Below are positions 27,576 to 36,430 of a DNA stretch of 64,000 nt, in pieces. Positions within the stretch are counted from its first letter, which is position 1, and every line of letters begins with the position of its first letter. This stretch comes from Ignavibacteriota bacterium (lineage in GTDB: Bacteria; Bacteroidota; Ignavibacteria; Ignavibacteriales; Melioribacteraceae). A model generated the notes under the pieces. That model had not been told where the DNA came from. It saw only the letters and a list, made by a program, of their open reading frames with translations, and ran no database searches. A program made the position numbers and the translations under genes. The stretch is from positions 62,001 through 126,000 of the forward strand of contig JABFGH010000012.1 of NCBI GenBank assembly GCA_013112585.1, read 5' to 3'.

Positions 27576-29306
27576 CTAATTAATATTAAAACTACAGAAA
27601 ATTTCTGTTCCGCCTTTATTGCTATCCAGAATAAAAACTCCGCCTATCTCCTCACACCTGAACCGCATATTATTAATTCCATTACCAAGCTTAATTTCGG
27701 CAGTGTCAAAACCGATTCCGTAATCTTTAACTAAAAGATTAAACCCGTTATCCGTATCGGCAAAAACCACGTCTACTTTATCCGCCTTTGAATATTTGAT
27801 ACTGTTCTGAAGAGCCTCTTGAATTATTCTATAAATGTTAAGGATTTGGATTGATGAGAGAATAATTTCAGACGATACCTTGTTAATTACTTTGATATCA
27901 ATATCTGAAATGATATGATTTTTCAATTCATTAATTTTTAAAACTAATTGGTCCAAACTGCTCTCTCTGTTTTTAATTACCCAAATAGTTTGCCGCAGCT
28001 CATTTAATGCAGTTCTGCCGAAACTGCTCAGTTCTTTCAGTTTAGAAAAATCATTTGCGGGATTTTTTATATAAGTAAAATTATCAAGTGAACTAATTAA
28101 AAAGGTTAAATGAGAACCGGTATTGTCGTGCAGTTCACGGGATATCCTTAACTTCTCGTCGGAAATTTTATTCTCATATTCAACTTCAGCAAGCTGGTTT
28201 TTTAATTCAAATTCAATTTTAATTTGTTTACGCTTATATTTTTGAAACAGATAAATTGAAATAAGAACAATAGATAAAACGATCAACAACCCAACGGTAT
28301 AAATAATTAATTCTTTTTGATCTCTCATTATTAATTTTGCTTTCGCTATTTCCTTATCCTTCTTTTCGGTTTCAAATTTAATTTCCAACTGTGCAATTTT
28401 TTCATTTATTTCTGTGCTCGAAATACTGTCTCTGTAACTATTGTAATTTTTTAAGTTTGTAAATGCTTTTTTGTATGATTTTTCATTTTCATAAATATTG
28501 GCTAACTGCTTATAGTTATATTGAATCATATATTTATTGCCGATAGTTTTTGCGAGGGCTATACTTTTATTAAACTTTTTAACTGCATTTTTATTCTTTC
28601 CAGCCATTGCATATAACTCACCAAAAATAACGGCATTTTCGGCTCGTCCATAATTACTTTTTTCTTTAGCCCTGTATTCATCCGATATATGCATGATTTC
28701 AAATGCTTTATCAAGATTACCTAAATTAGCATAAATACCGGCAAGATGGTTTAAGCTATACGGAATGCCGATAGAATCAGAGAGAGCAAGTTTAAGGTCT
28801 AGTCCTTTTTCGTAGTAGTAGAGGGCACTATCGGCGTTTTCAAGTTGCTCGAAAATTGTTCCATAGTTATCATAAATTGCTGTTAGTTTTTTTTTAAGAT
28901 TATTTTTCTCACCCAAGCTGATTGCTAGCTGCATGTAATAAATAGCCTGCTTAATATTCGTTCGCCTTAAGTGATAACCAAATGAACCATACGCTGATGT
29001 TAATTCTATTTCATTATTTAGTTCTTCAAAAAGTTTAATTGCTTTAATTTGAGCTTCCCTATATTTATCCAGTTCTCCAATTGAAGAATAAGCCAATGCA
29101 AGATTACTATAAAGTTTTGCAGCATTATTTTTATTATCATTTTCTTCAGAAGAGGTTATTGCGGCTCGAAATTTTTGTATAACACTATTCGGTTCCGAAA
29201 CAATTACTTCATATGGTGTGGCAATAAGAGAATCAATTTCTTTACGGTTTTGTGAGGAATAGTTTTGAAATACTAAAAGCAGGACAATCAAATAAATTTT
29301 TTTCAT
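27576..29306 (-). CDS. TPR-containing sensor histidine kinase (HisKA_3 type)
   Basis: A 576-residue kinase. A signal peptide (~1-18) leads a periplasmic TPR array (~residues 60-310, e.g. ALYYYEKGLDLKLALSDSIG). One transmembrane helix follows (LIIYTVGLLIVLSIVLISIYLF), then a short coiled coil. The HisKA_3 domain has the phospho-acceptor His in RISRELHDNTGSHL. The HATPase domain has an N-box in RIIQEALQNSIKYSKA and the G motif KDYGIGFDTAEIKLGNGINN. This is the common Bacteroidota layout in which the TPR part senses a periplasmic or protein signal. It pairs with the downstream response regulator. Confidence 0.9.
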   Translation of the reverse strand: MKKIYLIVLLLVFQNYSSQNRKEIDSLIATPYEVIVSEPNSVIQKFRAAITSSEENDNKNNAAKLYSNLALAYSSIGELDKYREAQIKAIKLFEELNNEIELTSAYGSFGYHLRRTNIKQAIYYMQLAISLGEKNNLKKKLTAIYDNYGTIFEQLENADSALYYYEKGLDLKLALSDSIGIPYSLNHLAGIYANLGNLDKAFEIMHISDEYRAKEKSNYGRAENAVIFGELYAMAGKNKNAVKKFNKSIALAKTIGNKYMIQYNYKQLANIYENEKSYKKAFTNLKNYNSYRDSISSTEINEKIAQLEIKFETEKKDKEIAKAKLIMRDQKELIIYTVGLLIVLSIVLISIYLFQKYKRKQIKIEFELKNQLAEVEYENKISDEKLRISRELHDNTGSHLTFLISSLDNFTYIKNPANDFSKLKELSSFGRTALNELRQTIWVIKNRESSLDQLVLKINELKNHIISDIDIKVINKVSSEIILSSIQILNIYRIIQEALQNSIKYSKADKVDVVFADTDNGFNLLVKDYGIGFDTAEIKLGNGINNMRFRCEEIGGVFILDSNKGGTEIFCSFNIN

Positions 29307-29618
29307 AAAGTTAGTTTTAATAAAAATGAATTTTGAATACTATTGAATAATAAAATTTCCTTTCTATAGAATGCAGACTATGAAATAAGGATATTAGTAT
29401 GATTAGATTAAAGGAATAGCTGGCATTTTAAATACACTATTAAAATTTTAATTTTTGTTCGATTAATATAATTAGTTGTAATATTACTACCCTGTGGGGT
29501 AAAATTACAATTGATTTTTTCCATGAACTATATTTTAAAATCATTTTTTTTAATTGAAGAATTAAATTATTTAAACAATCATGCCGGAAAAAGTATTCCG
29601 GCATGCCGCATTTAATTA
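29307..29618. other. 312-base AT-rich gap with two hairpins
   Basis: No gene is seen. It must hold the kinase promoter at its left side. TACCC/GGGTA (29488-29492 and 29497-29501) is a small hairpin, and a stronger hairpin at 29580-29605 is listed separately. Confidence 0.5.
29580..29605 (-). terminator. Hairpin after the tricorn-like protease gene
   Basis: CATGCCGGAA (29580-29589) pairs with TTCCGGCATG (29596-29605) as a perfect 10-bp stem with a 6-base loop. It lies 14 bases past the minus-strand stop. No clean T-run follows, so termination is likely but not certain. Confidence 0.6.
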
Positions 29619-32600
29619 TTATTTACTTCTATCGGGATACTTTGGTTTAGCAATTTTCTTTGCCGGATTTTCCTTCATCATTTTTTGAATAACTTCAATT
29701 GCTTTATTTAGCTGTGCGTCTTTACCTTCAACTAATTCATAAGGGTCGTTTTCAACCTCGTAATCCGGTGCAACACCGTAGCCTTCTACCTGCCAATTTC
29801 CCTCCAGGTCGTAAAACCCGAATGAAGGTGCGGTAATAAACCCGCCGTCAATCGGCAATGGATTTCCGCTGTATCCAATTAATCCGCCCCAGGTTCTCTT
29901 GCCTATTAGCGGACCAAGTCCAGCCTCTCTAAAATAATAAGGGAAAGCATCGCCGCCGGAACCTGCCCATTGATTAATAAGCATTACCTTTGGACCAACG
30001 TGAGAGAGTGTAGGTGTCTGCCAATCTTTAAAATCTCTTCTTCCCCAATAATTATAAAGAGGTCTGTTAAGCAGTTCGACAAATCTATCAGGTATTTGCC
30101 CCCCGCCGTTAAACCTATCATCAAAAATTATTGCATCTTTATTAAACTGTGGTGTAAACTGCCGCACCAATTCATTCTGTCCTTCAATGCCGGTATTGGG
30201 AACATATACATACCCGACTTTACCGTCGGTTGCATCTTCAACTTTTTTGCGGTTGTTTTCAATCCAAGCTAAATGCCTTAGCCTGTATTCACTCTTCATG
30301 GGTACAATTAATATTTCTCTCGCACCTTCATTACCAGGTTTTGAATTTATTTTTAGCGTTACAACTTTTCCTGCAAGTCCCTGAAAAGCCGCCCAAGGAT
30401 CTTTAGAAACATCTACCGGCTGGCTGTTTACTTCTAATAGATAATCGCCTTCATTAACATTTATTCCTGCAGCTTTTAAAGGGGAGTGAGCCTCAGCATA
30501 ATCCCAATCGGCTGGTTCAATAATTTTACTGAATACATACTTTCCGTTTTTTACTTCGTAGTCGCATCCGAGCAGTCCGACATTAATTTTTTCTGCGTTT
30601 TCCATATCACCGCCGCGCACATAAGCGTGAGAAGCATTCAATTCAGCAATCATTTCACCAATTACATAATTTAAATCGTTTCGGCTTACAACATAGGGAA
30701 GCAGTTTTTCATAGCGCTCTTTCATTGCTTTCCAATCAACGCCGTGCATACCGGGATCGTAAAAATAATCACGTTCAACTTTCCAAGCATCATTAAATAT
30801 TTGCACCCATTCAATTTTTGGATCAATAAAAACTTCCATATCAGAAATTTTTAATTTTCCATCACCAACTTTTTTACCTTTTGCAATATCAATTATCCCG
30901 TAGGTTGAACCGCTTCTGTAAATTATATTTTTTCCATCAGCAGAAATATCGAATGCACTTATTCCCGACAGGATTGTTTCTTCTTCTCTTTTTTTAAGAT
31001 CGAAATATTTTAATGTACCGGAAGGTCCTTCTGACCTGCTTCCAGCCGCCGGGTTTGATAAATACAAAACCTTGCCTTCAACTGCTTTTAATCCGCCTAC
31101 ATTTCCAAGCTCGACCGGAACTTTAACAATACGTTTTTCTATTCCGGCAAAATCAATATTTACAGATTTAACTTTTTCTTTCTCGTTATCCTTCTCATCT
31201 TTTTTCTCTTTTTCTTCCTCTTCCTTTTTCATTTCAATTTCTTCTTCATCACTTTCTGCCGCTAATAAAGAGGCAGTGTCTTTTTGTAAAGTCAGCACAT
31301 ATAAATTTGTTGCATTGGGATAAACCCATGTTCTATCCATATCGCTGTAAACGGGAGAGAAAGTTCTATCGGAATAAAAGTATAAGTATTTTCCGGCGGG
31401 GTCAAAAACAGGATTAGTATCATTATAAAACTCACTTGTTACTCTCCTGCTTTTTGATTCGCTAACATTATAGATAAAAATTGAATGAAGATCATTATCA
31501 AGCGGTTTATCATAAGCCAGCCACTTGCTGTCGGCAGACCAGCTATAGTTAATAAACTCGCGCAGATCATCTTTATCAATTAAAATTTTATTGCCGTCAT
31601 CAATCGTAACAAAATAGAGCCTTCCGTCTTTATCTCTAAAGGCAATTTTTTTACTGTCAGGCGACCATGCCGGATCGAACATAAAAACATTATTTCCGCT
31701 GGTAATTTTTTTCTCTTCTCCTTTTCCGTCAGATGCTTTTATATAAAGCTCATACTCTCCCGATGCATCAGAAAAGTAAGCTATATACTTACCATCGGGC
31801 GACCAAGCAGGTGTTCTTTCGGCAGCCCCCGAACTGTTTGTAATGTTCCTTGCATTTCCCTTTTCTTTTGGAGTTGTGAAGACCTCGCCTCTAGCTCCGA
31901 ATAAAGCTCTGCTTCCTGAAGGTGATAATGAAAAATTATCAATACGTGAAGCAACTTTTTTCATTGAAGTTCTTACTTCCGGTAAATCCGCGGGAACTTG
32001 TACTGATATCGGCTGCGACTTTCCGCTTGCTAAATCCAGTACGTGAAGTTTGCCACCGTTTTCAAAAACTATTTCGTTAGGACCAATGCTGGGCCATTTA
32101 ACATCGTAAACATCAAAAAATGTTATTTGCATAAATTTATCAGCCGCAAAATCATAAGACCAAATATTTAATTTTTTATTTTCATCTCTATCCGATAAAA
32201 AATATAAAATATTATTATGCCACATAGGCAAGGCATCGGTTCCGTCAAATTCGGTAATCTGTTTTGATTTCTTTGCGTTAAAATCATAAACCCACAAATC
32301 ACTTGCCATACCGCCTCTATAGCGCTTCCATGTTCTTGTTTGGCGTGATATAATTTGAAACGCCAGCTTACTCCCATCAGCATTGTAAGCACCTGTTTCA
32401 CCATAAGCAAGCGGCAGCTTCTGCGGCAGTCCGCCGGAAATTGGCTGGAGATATAATTGACTGTAACGGCTTGACGGGCTTGTCATTCGTGTTCTGTACA
32501 AAACATTTTTATTATCAGGATTCCAATCAACAACAATATCGGCAGATGAATGATGAGTCAGTCTTTTTGGTGTTCCCCCGGCTGCGGGCATAATATAAAC

Positions 32601-32876
32601 ATCAGTGTTGCCGTCGTAGTTTGCACTAAATGCAATGTGTCTGCCGTCGAAAGAAAATTTAGGATACATCTCATCTCCCGCCGGGGAGCTAAGCTTTACT
32701 GCCATTCCTCCTTCCTTTGATACTTTCCATAAATCGCCTGCATAAACAAAAACAATTTCGTTTTTGCTGATATCCGGAAACCTTAACATTAGTGCATCGG
32801 GACTTGAAGAAGTTTGAGCAGATAATGAAATTTGAATTATGAATAAATAAATAATTGAAAGAATTTTTTTGAACAT
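29619..32876 (-). CDS. Tricorn-type S41 protease with beta-propeller and PDZ domains
   Basis: A large exported protease, 1085 residues from the start chosen here. The frame is open 40 codons further to 32996, but ATG at 32876 has a strong GGGGTGA site and begins a proper signal peptide (MFKKILSIIYLFIIQISLSAQ). The N-terminal part is a tricorn-like beta-propeller with repeated PAWSPDGKYIAYFSD blades. A Lys/Glu-rich segment (~residues 540-580, KKEEEEKEKKDEKDNEKEK) separates it from the second half. A C1 helix region (DWKAMKERYEKLLPYV), NASHAYVRGG with the catalytic His, a PDZ domain (GDYLLEVNSQPVD) and the S41 core with nucleophile Ser in WAGSGGDAFPY follow. It probably degrades peptides in the periplasm. 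Confidence 0.9.
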   Translation of the reverse strand: MFKKILSIIYLFIIQISLSAQTSSSPDALMLRFPDISKNEIVFVYAGDLWKVSKEGGMAVKLSSPAGDEMYPKFSFDGRHIAFSANYDGNTDVYIMPAAGGTPKRLTHHSSADIVVDWNPDNKNVLYRTRMTSPSSRYSQLYLQPISGGLPQKLPLAYGETGAYNADGSKLAFQIISRQTRTWKRYRGGMASDLWVYDFNAKKSKQITEFDGTDALPMWHNNILYFLSDRDENKKLNIWSYDFAADKFMQITFFDVYDVKWPSIGPNEIVFENGGKLHVLDLASGKSQPISVQVPADLPEVRTSMKKVASRIDNFSLSPSGSRALFGARGEVFTTPKEKGNARNITNSSGAAERTPAWSPDGKYIAYFSDASGEYELYIKASDGKGEEKKITSGNNVFMFDPAWSPDSKKIAFRDKDGRLYFVTIDDGNKILIDKDDLREFINYSWSADSKWLAYDKPLDNDLHSIFIYNVSESKSRRVTSEFYNDTNPVFDPAGKYLYFYSDRTFSPVYSDMDRTWVYPNATNLYVLTLQKDTASLLAAESDEEEIEMKKEEEEKEKKDEKDNEKEKVKSVNIDFAGIEKRIVKVPVELGNVGGLKAVEGKVLYLSNPAAGSRSEGPSGTLKYFDLKKREEETILSGISAFDISADGKNIIYRSGSTYGIIDIAKGKKVGDGKLKISDMEVFIDPKIEWVQIFNDAWKVERDYFYDPGMHGVDWKAMKERYEKLLPYVVSRNDLNYVIGEMIAELNASHAYVRGGDMENAEKINVGLLGCDYEVKNGKYVFSKIIEPADWDYAEAHSPLKAAGINVNEGDYLLEVNSQPVDVSKDPWAAFQGLAGKVVTLKINSKPGNEGAREILIVPMKSEYRLRHLAWIENNRKKVEDATDGKVGYVYVPNTGIEGQNELVRQFTPQFNKDAIIFDDRFNGGGQIPDRFVELLNRPLYNYWGRRDFKDWQTPTLSHVGPKVMLINQWAGSGGDAFPYYFREAGLGPLIGKRTWGGLIGYSGNPLPIDGGFITAPSFGFYDLEGNWQVEGYGVAPDYEVENDPYELVEGKDAQLNKAIEVIQKMMKENPAKKIAKPKYPDRSK

Positions 32877-33045
32877 CTGATCACCCCAGTTTATTATTAA
32901 AAACAATTTTGAAAGTAATAGTAAAATAAGAAAATCCTTAAAAAGGAAAATTATTTTTAGTTGATTCGCAAAACAATTTGACATCTGTAAGAGCAATATC
33001 TATTTTGAATTTAAATCATCTTCTTAAACAAATCTGATATTAAAA

Positions 33046-34611
33046 ATGAAAAACAATTTTTTTCTTTATTCAACAATTATTTTTTTAATCGTTTGTTCAT
33101 TTGCTTCTGCACAAAATGAAAACTCCGCCACTAATAAGCCGAACATTATTTTCATACTCGCGGATGACTTAGCCGTTAATGCACTTAGCGCTTATAATCC
33201 AAAATTATTTAACACACCCAATATTGACCGGCTGGCAAATGAAGGAATAAAATTTAATAACTGTCTGGTTACAAATTCAATCTGTGCGCCAAGCAGGGCA
33301 GTTATGCTAACCGGAAAATACAGTCACAAAAATGGCTTGCGCGATAACAGGGATGTGTTCAATGGAGATCAGCAGACTTTTCCGAAACTACTGCAGCAGG
33401 CAGGCTATACTACTGCATTGATAGGTAAGTGGCATTTGAAGTCAGCACCGCAAGGGTTTGATTATTGGAACATTGCAAAAGGACAAGGGTTGTATTACAA
33501 TCCAATCTTTATTGAGATGGGTGATACAACACGGCGCGATGGCTATATTACAGATTTAATAACAGACTATGTTTTTGATTACATAGAAGATGTAGATAAA
33601 GAAAAACCATTCTGCGTTTTATATCATCACAAATCACCTCATAGAAATTGGATGCCTAACTTAAAAGACCTTGCAGATATGAAAACACGACCGGAACCGG
33701 AAACCCTGCATGATGATTACTCGGGAAGAGTTGCTGCCGCTGAACAGGATATGGAAATTAATAATCTTTATAGGTCATTGGATTTAAAAATTCATTTACA
33801 AAAAGGTGAAGTGGAAAACTCAGGCGGTAAAGCCAGCTTTGATGCAACAGGTTCATGGCGGGCAACATATAACACTCTAACTCCACAACAGAAAAAAGAG
33901 TGGGATGAATATTATGAACCGATAAATAAAGAATTTAGAGAAGCAAATTTTTCGGACGAAGAATTATTCAAGTGGAAGTATCAAAGATATATTAATGATT
34001 ATCTGCTGTGTGTAAAATCGATAGATGATAATATTGGACGACTTTTTGATTACCTTGACAAAAATAATCTGTCCGAAAATACAATGGTGATTCTTTCATC
34101 CGATCAAGGTTTTTTTCTTGGTGAGCATGGCTGGTACGATAAAAGGTTTATGTATGAAGAATCAATTAAAATTCCCATGCTGATTCGTTATCCAAAGGAT
34201 GTACCTGCAAACCAGGTTAACGATAAAATAATTTTAAATTTAGATTTTGCCCCAACACTATTAGATTTTGCGGGAATCGAAATTCCGACCGACATGCAGG
34301 GAAGGTCTTTCAAAAAACTTATGCTCGGCAAGGATATTCCGAATTGGCGGAACTCAATGTATTACCATTACTACGAATACCCGCACGGCTGGCATGATGT
34401 AAAAAGGCATTACGGAATAAGAACTGAAAACTTTAAGCTAATTCACTTTTATTATGATATTGATGAATGGGAATTGTTTGATCTTGAAAGCGATCCCCAT
34501 GAAATGAATAATTTAATTGATGATCCGAATTATTCGGATTTAATTTTAAAGCTAAAAAATGAATTATACTATTTACAAGATTATTATGGAGATAATTCTG
34601 TAAGCAGATGA
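33046..34611 (+). CDS. Exported sulfatase (formylglycine type)
   Basis: A 521-residue type I sulfatase. A signal peptide (~1-22) is followed by the metal-binding FILADDLAVN and the active-site C-x-P-x-R motif CAPSR, where Cys80 should be converted to formylglycine. Further family parts are TGKYSHKNGLRDN, IGKWHLKSAPQGF and VILSSDQGFFLGEHGWYDKR. The C-terminal subdomain ends in WELFDLESDPHEMNNLIDD. The pattern is closest to N-acetylglucosamine-6-sulfatase or mucin-desulfating enzymes, so sulfated glycans are the likely substrate. The maturing enzyme is not encoded in this window. It diverges from the tricorn-like gene with 169 bases between their chosen starts. Confidence 0.88.
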   Translation: MKNNFFLYSTIIFLIVCSFASAQNENSATNKPNIIFILADDLAVNALSAYNPKLFNTPNIDRLANEGIKFNNCLVTNSICAPSRAVMLTGKYSHKNGLRDNRDVFNGDQQTFPKLLQQAGYTTALIGKWHLKSAPQGFDYWNIAKGQGLYYNPIFIEMGDTTRRDGYITDLITDYVFDYIEDVDKEKPFCVLYHHKSPHRNWMPNLKDLADMKTRPEPETLHDDYSGRVAAAEQDMEINNLYRSLDLKIHLQKGEVENSGGKASFDATGSWRATYNTLTPQQKKEWDEYYEPINKEFREANFSDEELFKWKYQRYINDYLLCVKSIDDNIGRLFDYLDKNNLSENTMVILSSDQGFFLGEHGWYDKRFMYEESIKIPMLIRYPKDVPANQVNDKIILNLDFAPTLLDFAGIEIPTDMQGRSFKKLMLGKDIPNWRNSMYYHYYEYPHGWHDVKRHYGIRTENFKLIHFYYDIDEWELFDLESDPHEMNNLIDDPNYSDLILKLKNELYYLQDYYGDNSVSR

Positions 34612-34676
34612 TGGGTTTTGTTTTTGGTATTGCAGCAGGTTTATTTTTTAGCGAACGAAGATATTAATTATTAATT

Positions 34677-34860
34677 GGGCTAAAGCCCAGGTTTTGGTAC
34701 GCACATTAACCTCCGGCTTAAAAGCCGGAGTTACTATTCCCGATCCTAGTCCCGCTAAAAAATCGATATTACTTTTAAACCCAATTGCTCCGCCATTTAT
34801 GGCGGGGTTTAATAAAGACGAAAATACAACGGGCTTTAGCCTGCCTTTGCCGGTGGGCAG
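34677..34860. repeat. Cluster of small palindromes (REP-like)
   Basis: Several palindromes follow the sulfatase gene: GGGCTAAAGCCC (34677-34688), CTCCGGCTTAAAAGCCGGAG (34711-34730), CCGCCATTTATGGCGG (34790-34805), GGGCTTTAGCC (34831-34841) and CTGCC/GGCAG (34841-34860). No gene is present. Related CTCCGG/CCGGAG and GGCTTTAGCC units recur at 40150-40200, which points to a dispersed repeat family. Confidence 0.6.
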
Positions 34861-34980
34861 GACCAACTTTTTTGGCGGGTTTGATAATCGATCCAATAAT
34901 AATTTACTTTAATGAAAAAAGGAGAATGAATTAACACTTGCAATTAAAACCTCACATTAGTATTATTGCATCCAATTAAT

Positions 34981-35127
34981 ATGAATCGCATAAATAAAAA
35001 TATCGTTCAGCAAAAATCAGTTAAAGCAATAGCTCTTAACATCGATTCGATATTAATTAACAACCCTTCAATTATCATTACCTTACTCGGGATTACTTTA
35101 CTTAGCCTCTTACTCCTTATCGGCTAA
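34981..35127 (+). CDS. Leucine-rich leader peptide candidate upstream of leuB
   Basis: A 48-codon frame from ATG 34981 to TAA 35125-35127. Its last 15 residues are TLLGITLLSLLLLIG, with eight Leu codons and a run of four Leu just before the stop. It ends 125 bases before leuB, the first leucine-biosynthesis gene. This is the expected layout of an attenuation leader, where ribosome stalling at Leu codons reports low leucyl-tRNA. It is longer than classical leuL (28 residues) and lacks a strong Shine-Dalgarno site. A small hydrophobic membrane peptide is the alternative. Confidence 0.45.
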   Translation: MNRINKNIVQQKSVKAIALNIDSILINNPSIIITLLGITLLSLLLLIG

Positions 35128-35252
35128 TACGTAGGTCATTCCCAAATTTCATAAAATCCAAAAACTATAACTTAAATTGAATTCGGGAACGACCCGAAGC
35201 GGGATTGTTATATCTGAAGGAATTTTTTGAAATAAAACCGAAAGGTGAATAA
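35128..35252 (+). promoter_or_regulatory. Candidate leu-operon attenuator region
   Basis: GGTCATTCCC (35134-35143), six bases past the leader stop, can pair with GGGAACGACC (35185-35194) in 9 of 10 positions. That pairing excludes two alternatives: TTCGGG/CCCGAA (35182-35187 with 35193-35198) and CCCG/CGGG (35193-35196 with 35200-35203). A ribosome on the leader stop codon would cover the first segment. The distal hairpins lack a directly adjacent T-run; the nearest, TTTTTT, is at 35224. The mechanism, if real, may therefore not be simple termination. Confidence 0.4.
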
Positions 35253-36350
35253 ATGAAAACAAGCATTACCCTCTTACCCGGCGACGGAATTGGACCTGAA
35301 GTTTGTGAGTCTGCCATTAAGCTTCTTCATTTTATTGCTGATAAATTTAATCTTTCATTTAGTGTAACAGAAAAAAGTATAGGCGGTGCCTCTTACGATA
35401 AATTCGGAACACCCCTTACGGAAGAAACTCTTCAGGCATGTTATGATTCCGATATTATTCTGCTCGGCGCAGTCGGAGGACCGCAATGGGAAGATTTGCC
35501 GCATCATCTTAAACCCGAATCGGCTTTGCTCAAACTTAGAAAGTCACTTGGACTCTTTACAAATATTCGTCCGGCAAAAGTTTTCTCATCGATGCTTTCT
35601 TCCTCATCATTAAAAGAAGATGTGCTTGAAGGTACTGATTTTGTTGTGTTCCGGGAATTAACCGGCGGAATATATTTCGGTGAACCGCGAGGTTATGATG
35701 ACAACAAGGGTTTCAACACAATGGTTTATACTCGTGAAGAGATCGAAAGAATTTCTCATCAAGCATTTAAAGCGGCTGCGGAAAGAAAAGGACCGCTGAC
35801 ATTGGTTGACAAAGCTAATGTACTTGAGTGCTCACAATTCTGGCGCAAGATTGCTGTAGAGGTTCACAATGATTATCCCGATGTTGAATTGAATTACATG
35901 TATGTTGATAATGCTGCAATGCAGATAGTCAAAAATCCGCGTCAGTTTAATGTGATTCTTACTTCAAATATGTTCGGCGATATTTTAAGCGATATAGCGG
36001 GAATGATAACCGGCAGCCTGGGGATGCTTCCATCGGCAAGCCTGGGCAGTGATTATGCTCTATACGAACCCGTGCACGGCAGCGCCCCGGATATTGCCGG
36101 AGAAGGAAAAGCTAATCCTATAGCTATGATCTGCTCGGTGGCAATGATGCTTGAATATTCATTTCAAATGAATCAAGCCTCAAGCGTAATCTATAAAGCA
36201 ATTGATAATGTTTTGAAAGAGGGATATAGAACAGAAGATATTTATTCTGAAGGAACGAAAAAAGTTTCCACTACTGAATTAACTAAAATCATCATTAATG
36301 AAATTGAAGAAGTTTGTAATCAAGAAGCGATTGGATTATTCCTTTTATAG
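35253..36350 (+). CDS. leuB: 3-isopropylmalate dehydrogenase
   Basis: A 365-residue decarboxylating dehydrogenase that converts 3-isopropylmalate to 2-oxoisocaproate with NAD, the third step of leucine synthesis. Signatures are PGDGIGPEV, GAVGGPQWED, LRKSLGLFTNIRP, VDKANVLECSQFWRK and the NMFGDILSDIAGMITGSLG metal/substrate block, followed by HGSAPDIAGEGKANP. Length and order are normal. An AAAGGTG site precedes the ATG. It is first in a leuB-leuA-leuC-leuD operon and follows a leucine-rich leader candidate. Confidence 0.95.
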   Translation: MKTSITLLPGDGIGPEVCESAIKLLHFIADKFNLSFSVTEKSIGGASYDKFGTPLTEETLQACYDSDIILLGAVGGPQWEDLPHHLKPESALLKLRKSLGLFTNIRPAKVFSSMLSSSSLKEDVLEGTDFVVFRELTGGIYFGEPRGYDDNKGFNTMVYTREEIERISHQAFKAAAERKGPLTLVDKANVLECSQFWRKIAVEVHNDYPDVELNYMYVDNAAMQIVKNPRQFNVILTSNMFGDILSDIAGMITGSLGMLPSASLGSDYALYEPVHGSAPDIAGEGKANPIAMICSVAMMLEYSFQMNQASSVIYKAIDNVLKEGYRTEDIYSEGTKKVSTTELTKIIINEIEEVCNQEAIGLFLL

Positions 36351-36430
36351 AAAGATGAGCGTGAGAGAATTACTTCACGATTTCCATTTTAACGTTTCTT
36401 CGTTTACACATAAAAATAAGGAAGATAAAA

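Noticed and set aside
31072-31323. Ser/Phe-rich plus-strand frame inside the tricorn-like gene
   Set aside because: It is the antisense of the Lys/Glu-rich linker (KKEEEEKEKK) and reads as low-complexity FSFSLSFSSF.
32877-32996. N-terminal 40-residue extension of the tricorn-like protease
   Set aside because: The internal ATG at 32876 has a strong GGGGTGA site and begins a proper signal peptide; the extension would bury it.
34648-34912. Two overlapping frames of 72-82 codons on opposite strands after the sulfatase gene
   Set aside because: Both run through the palindromic repeat cluster and are symmetrical consequences of it. No protein family features were seen.
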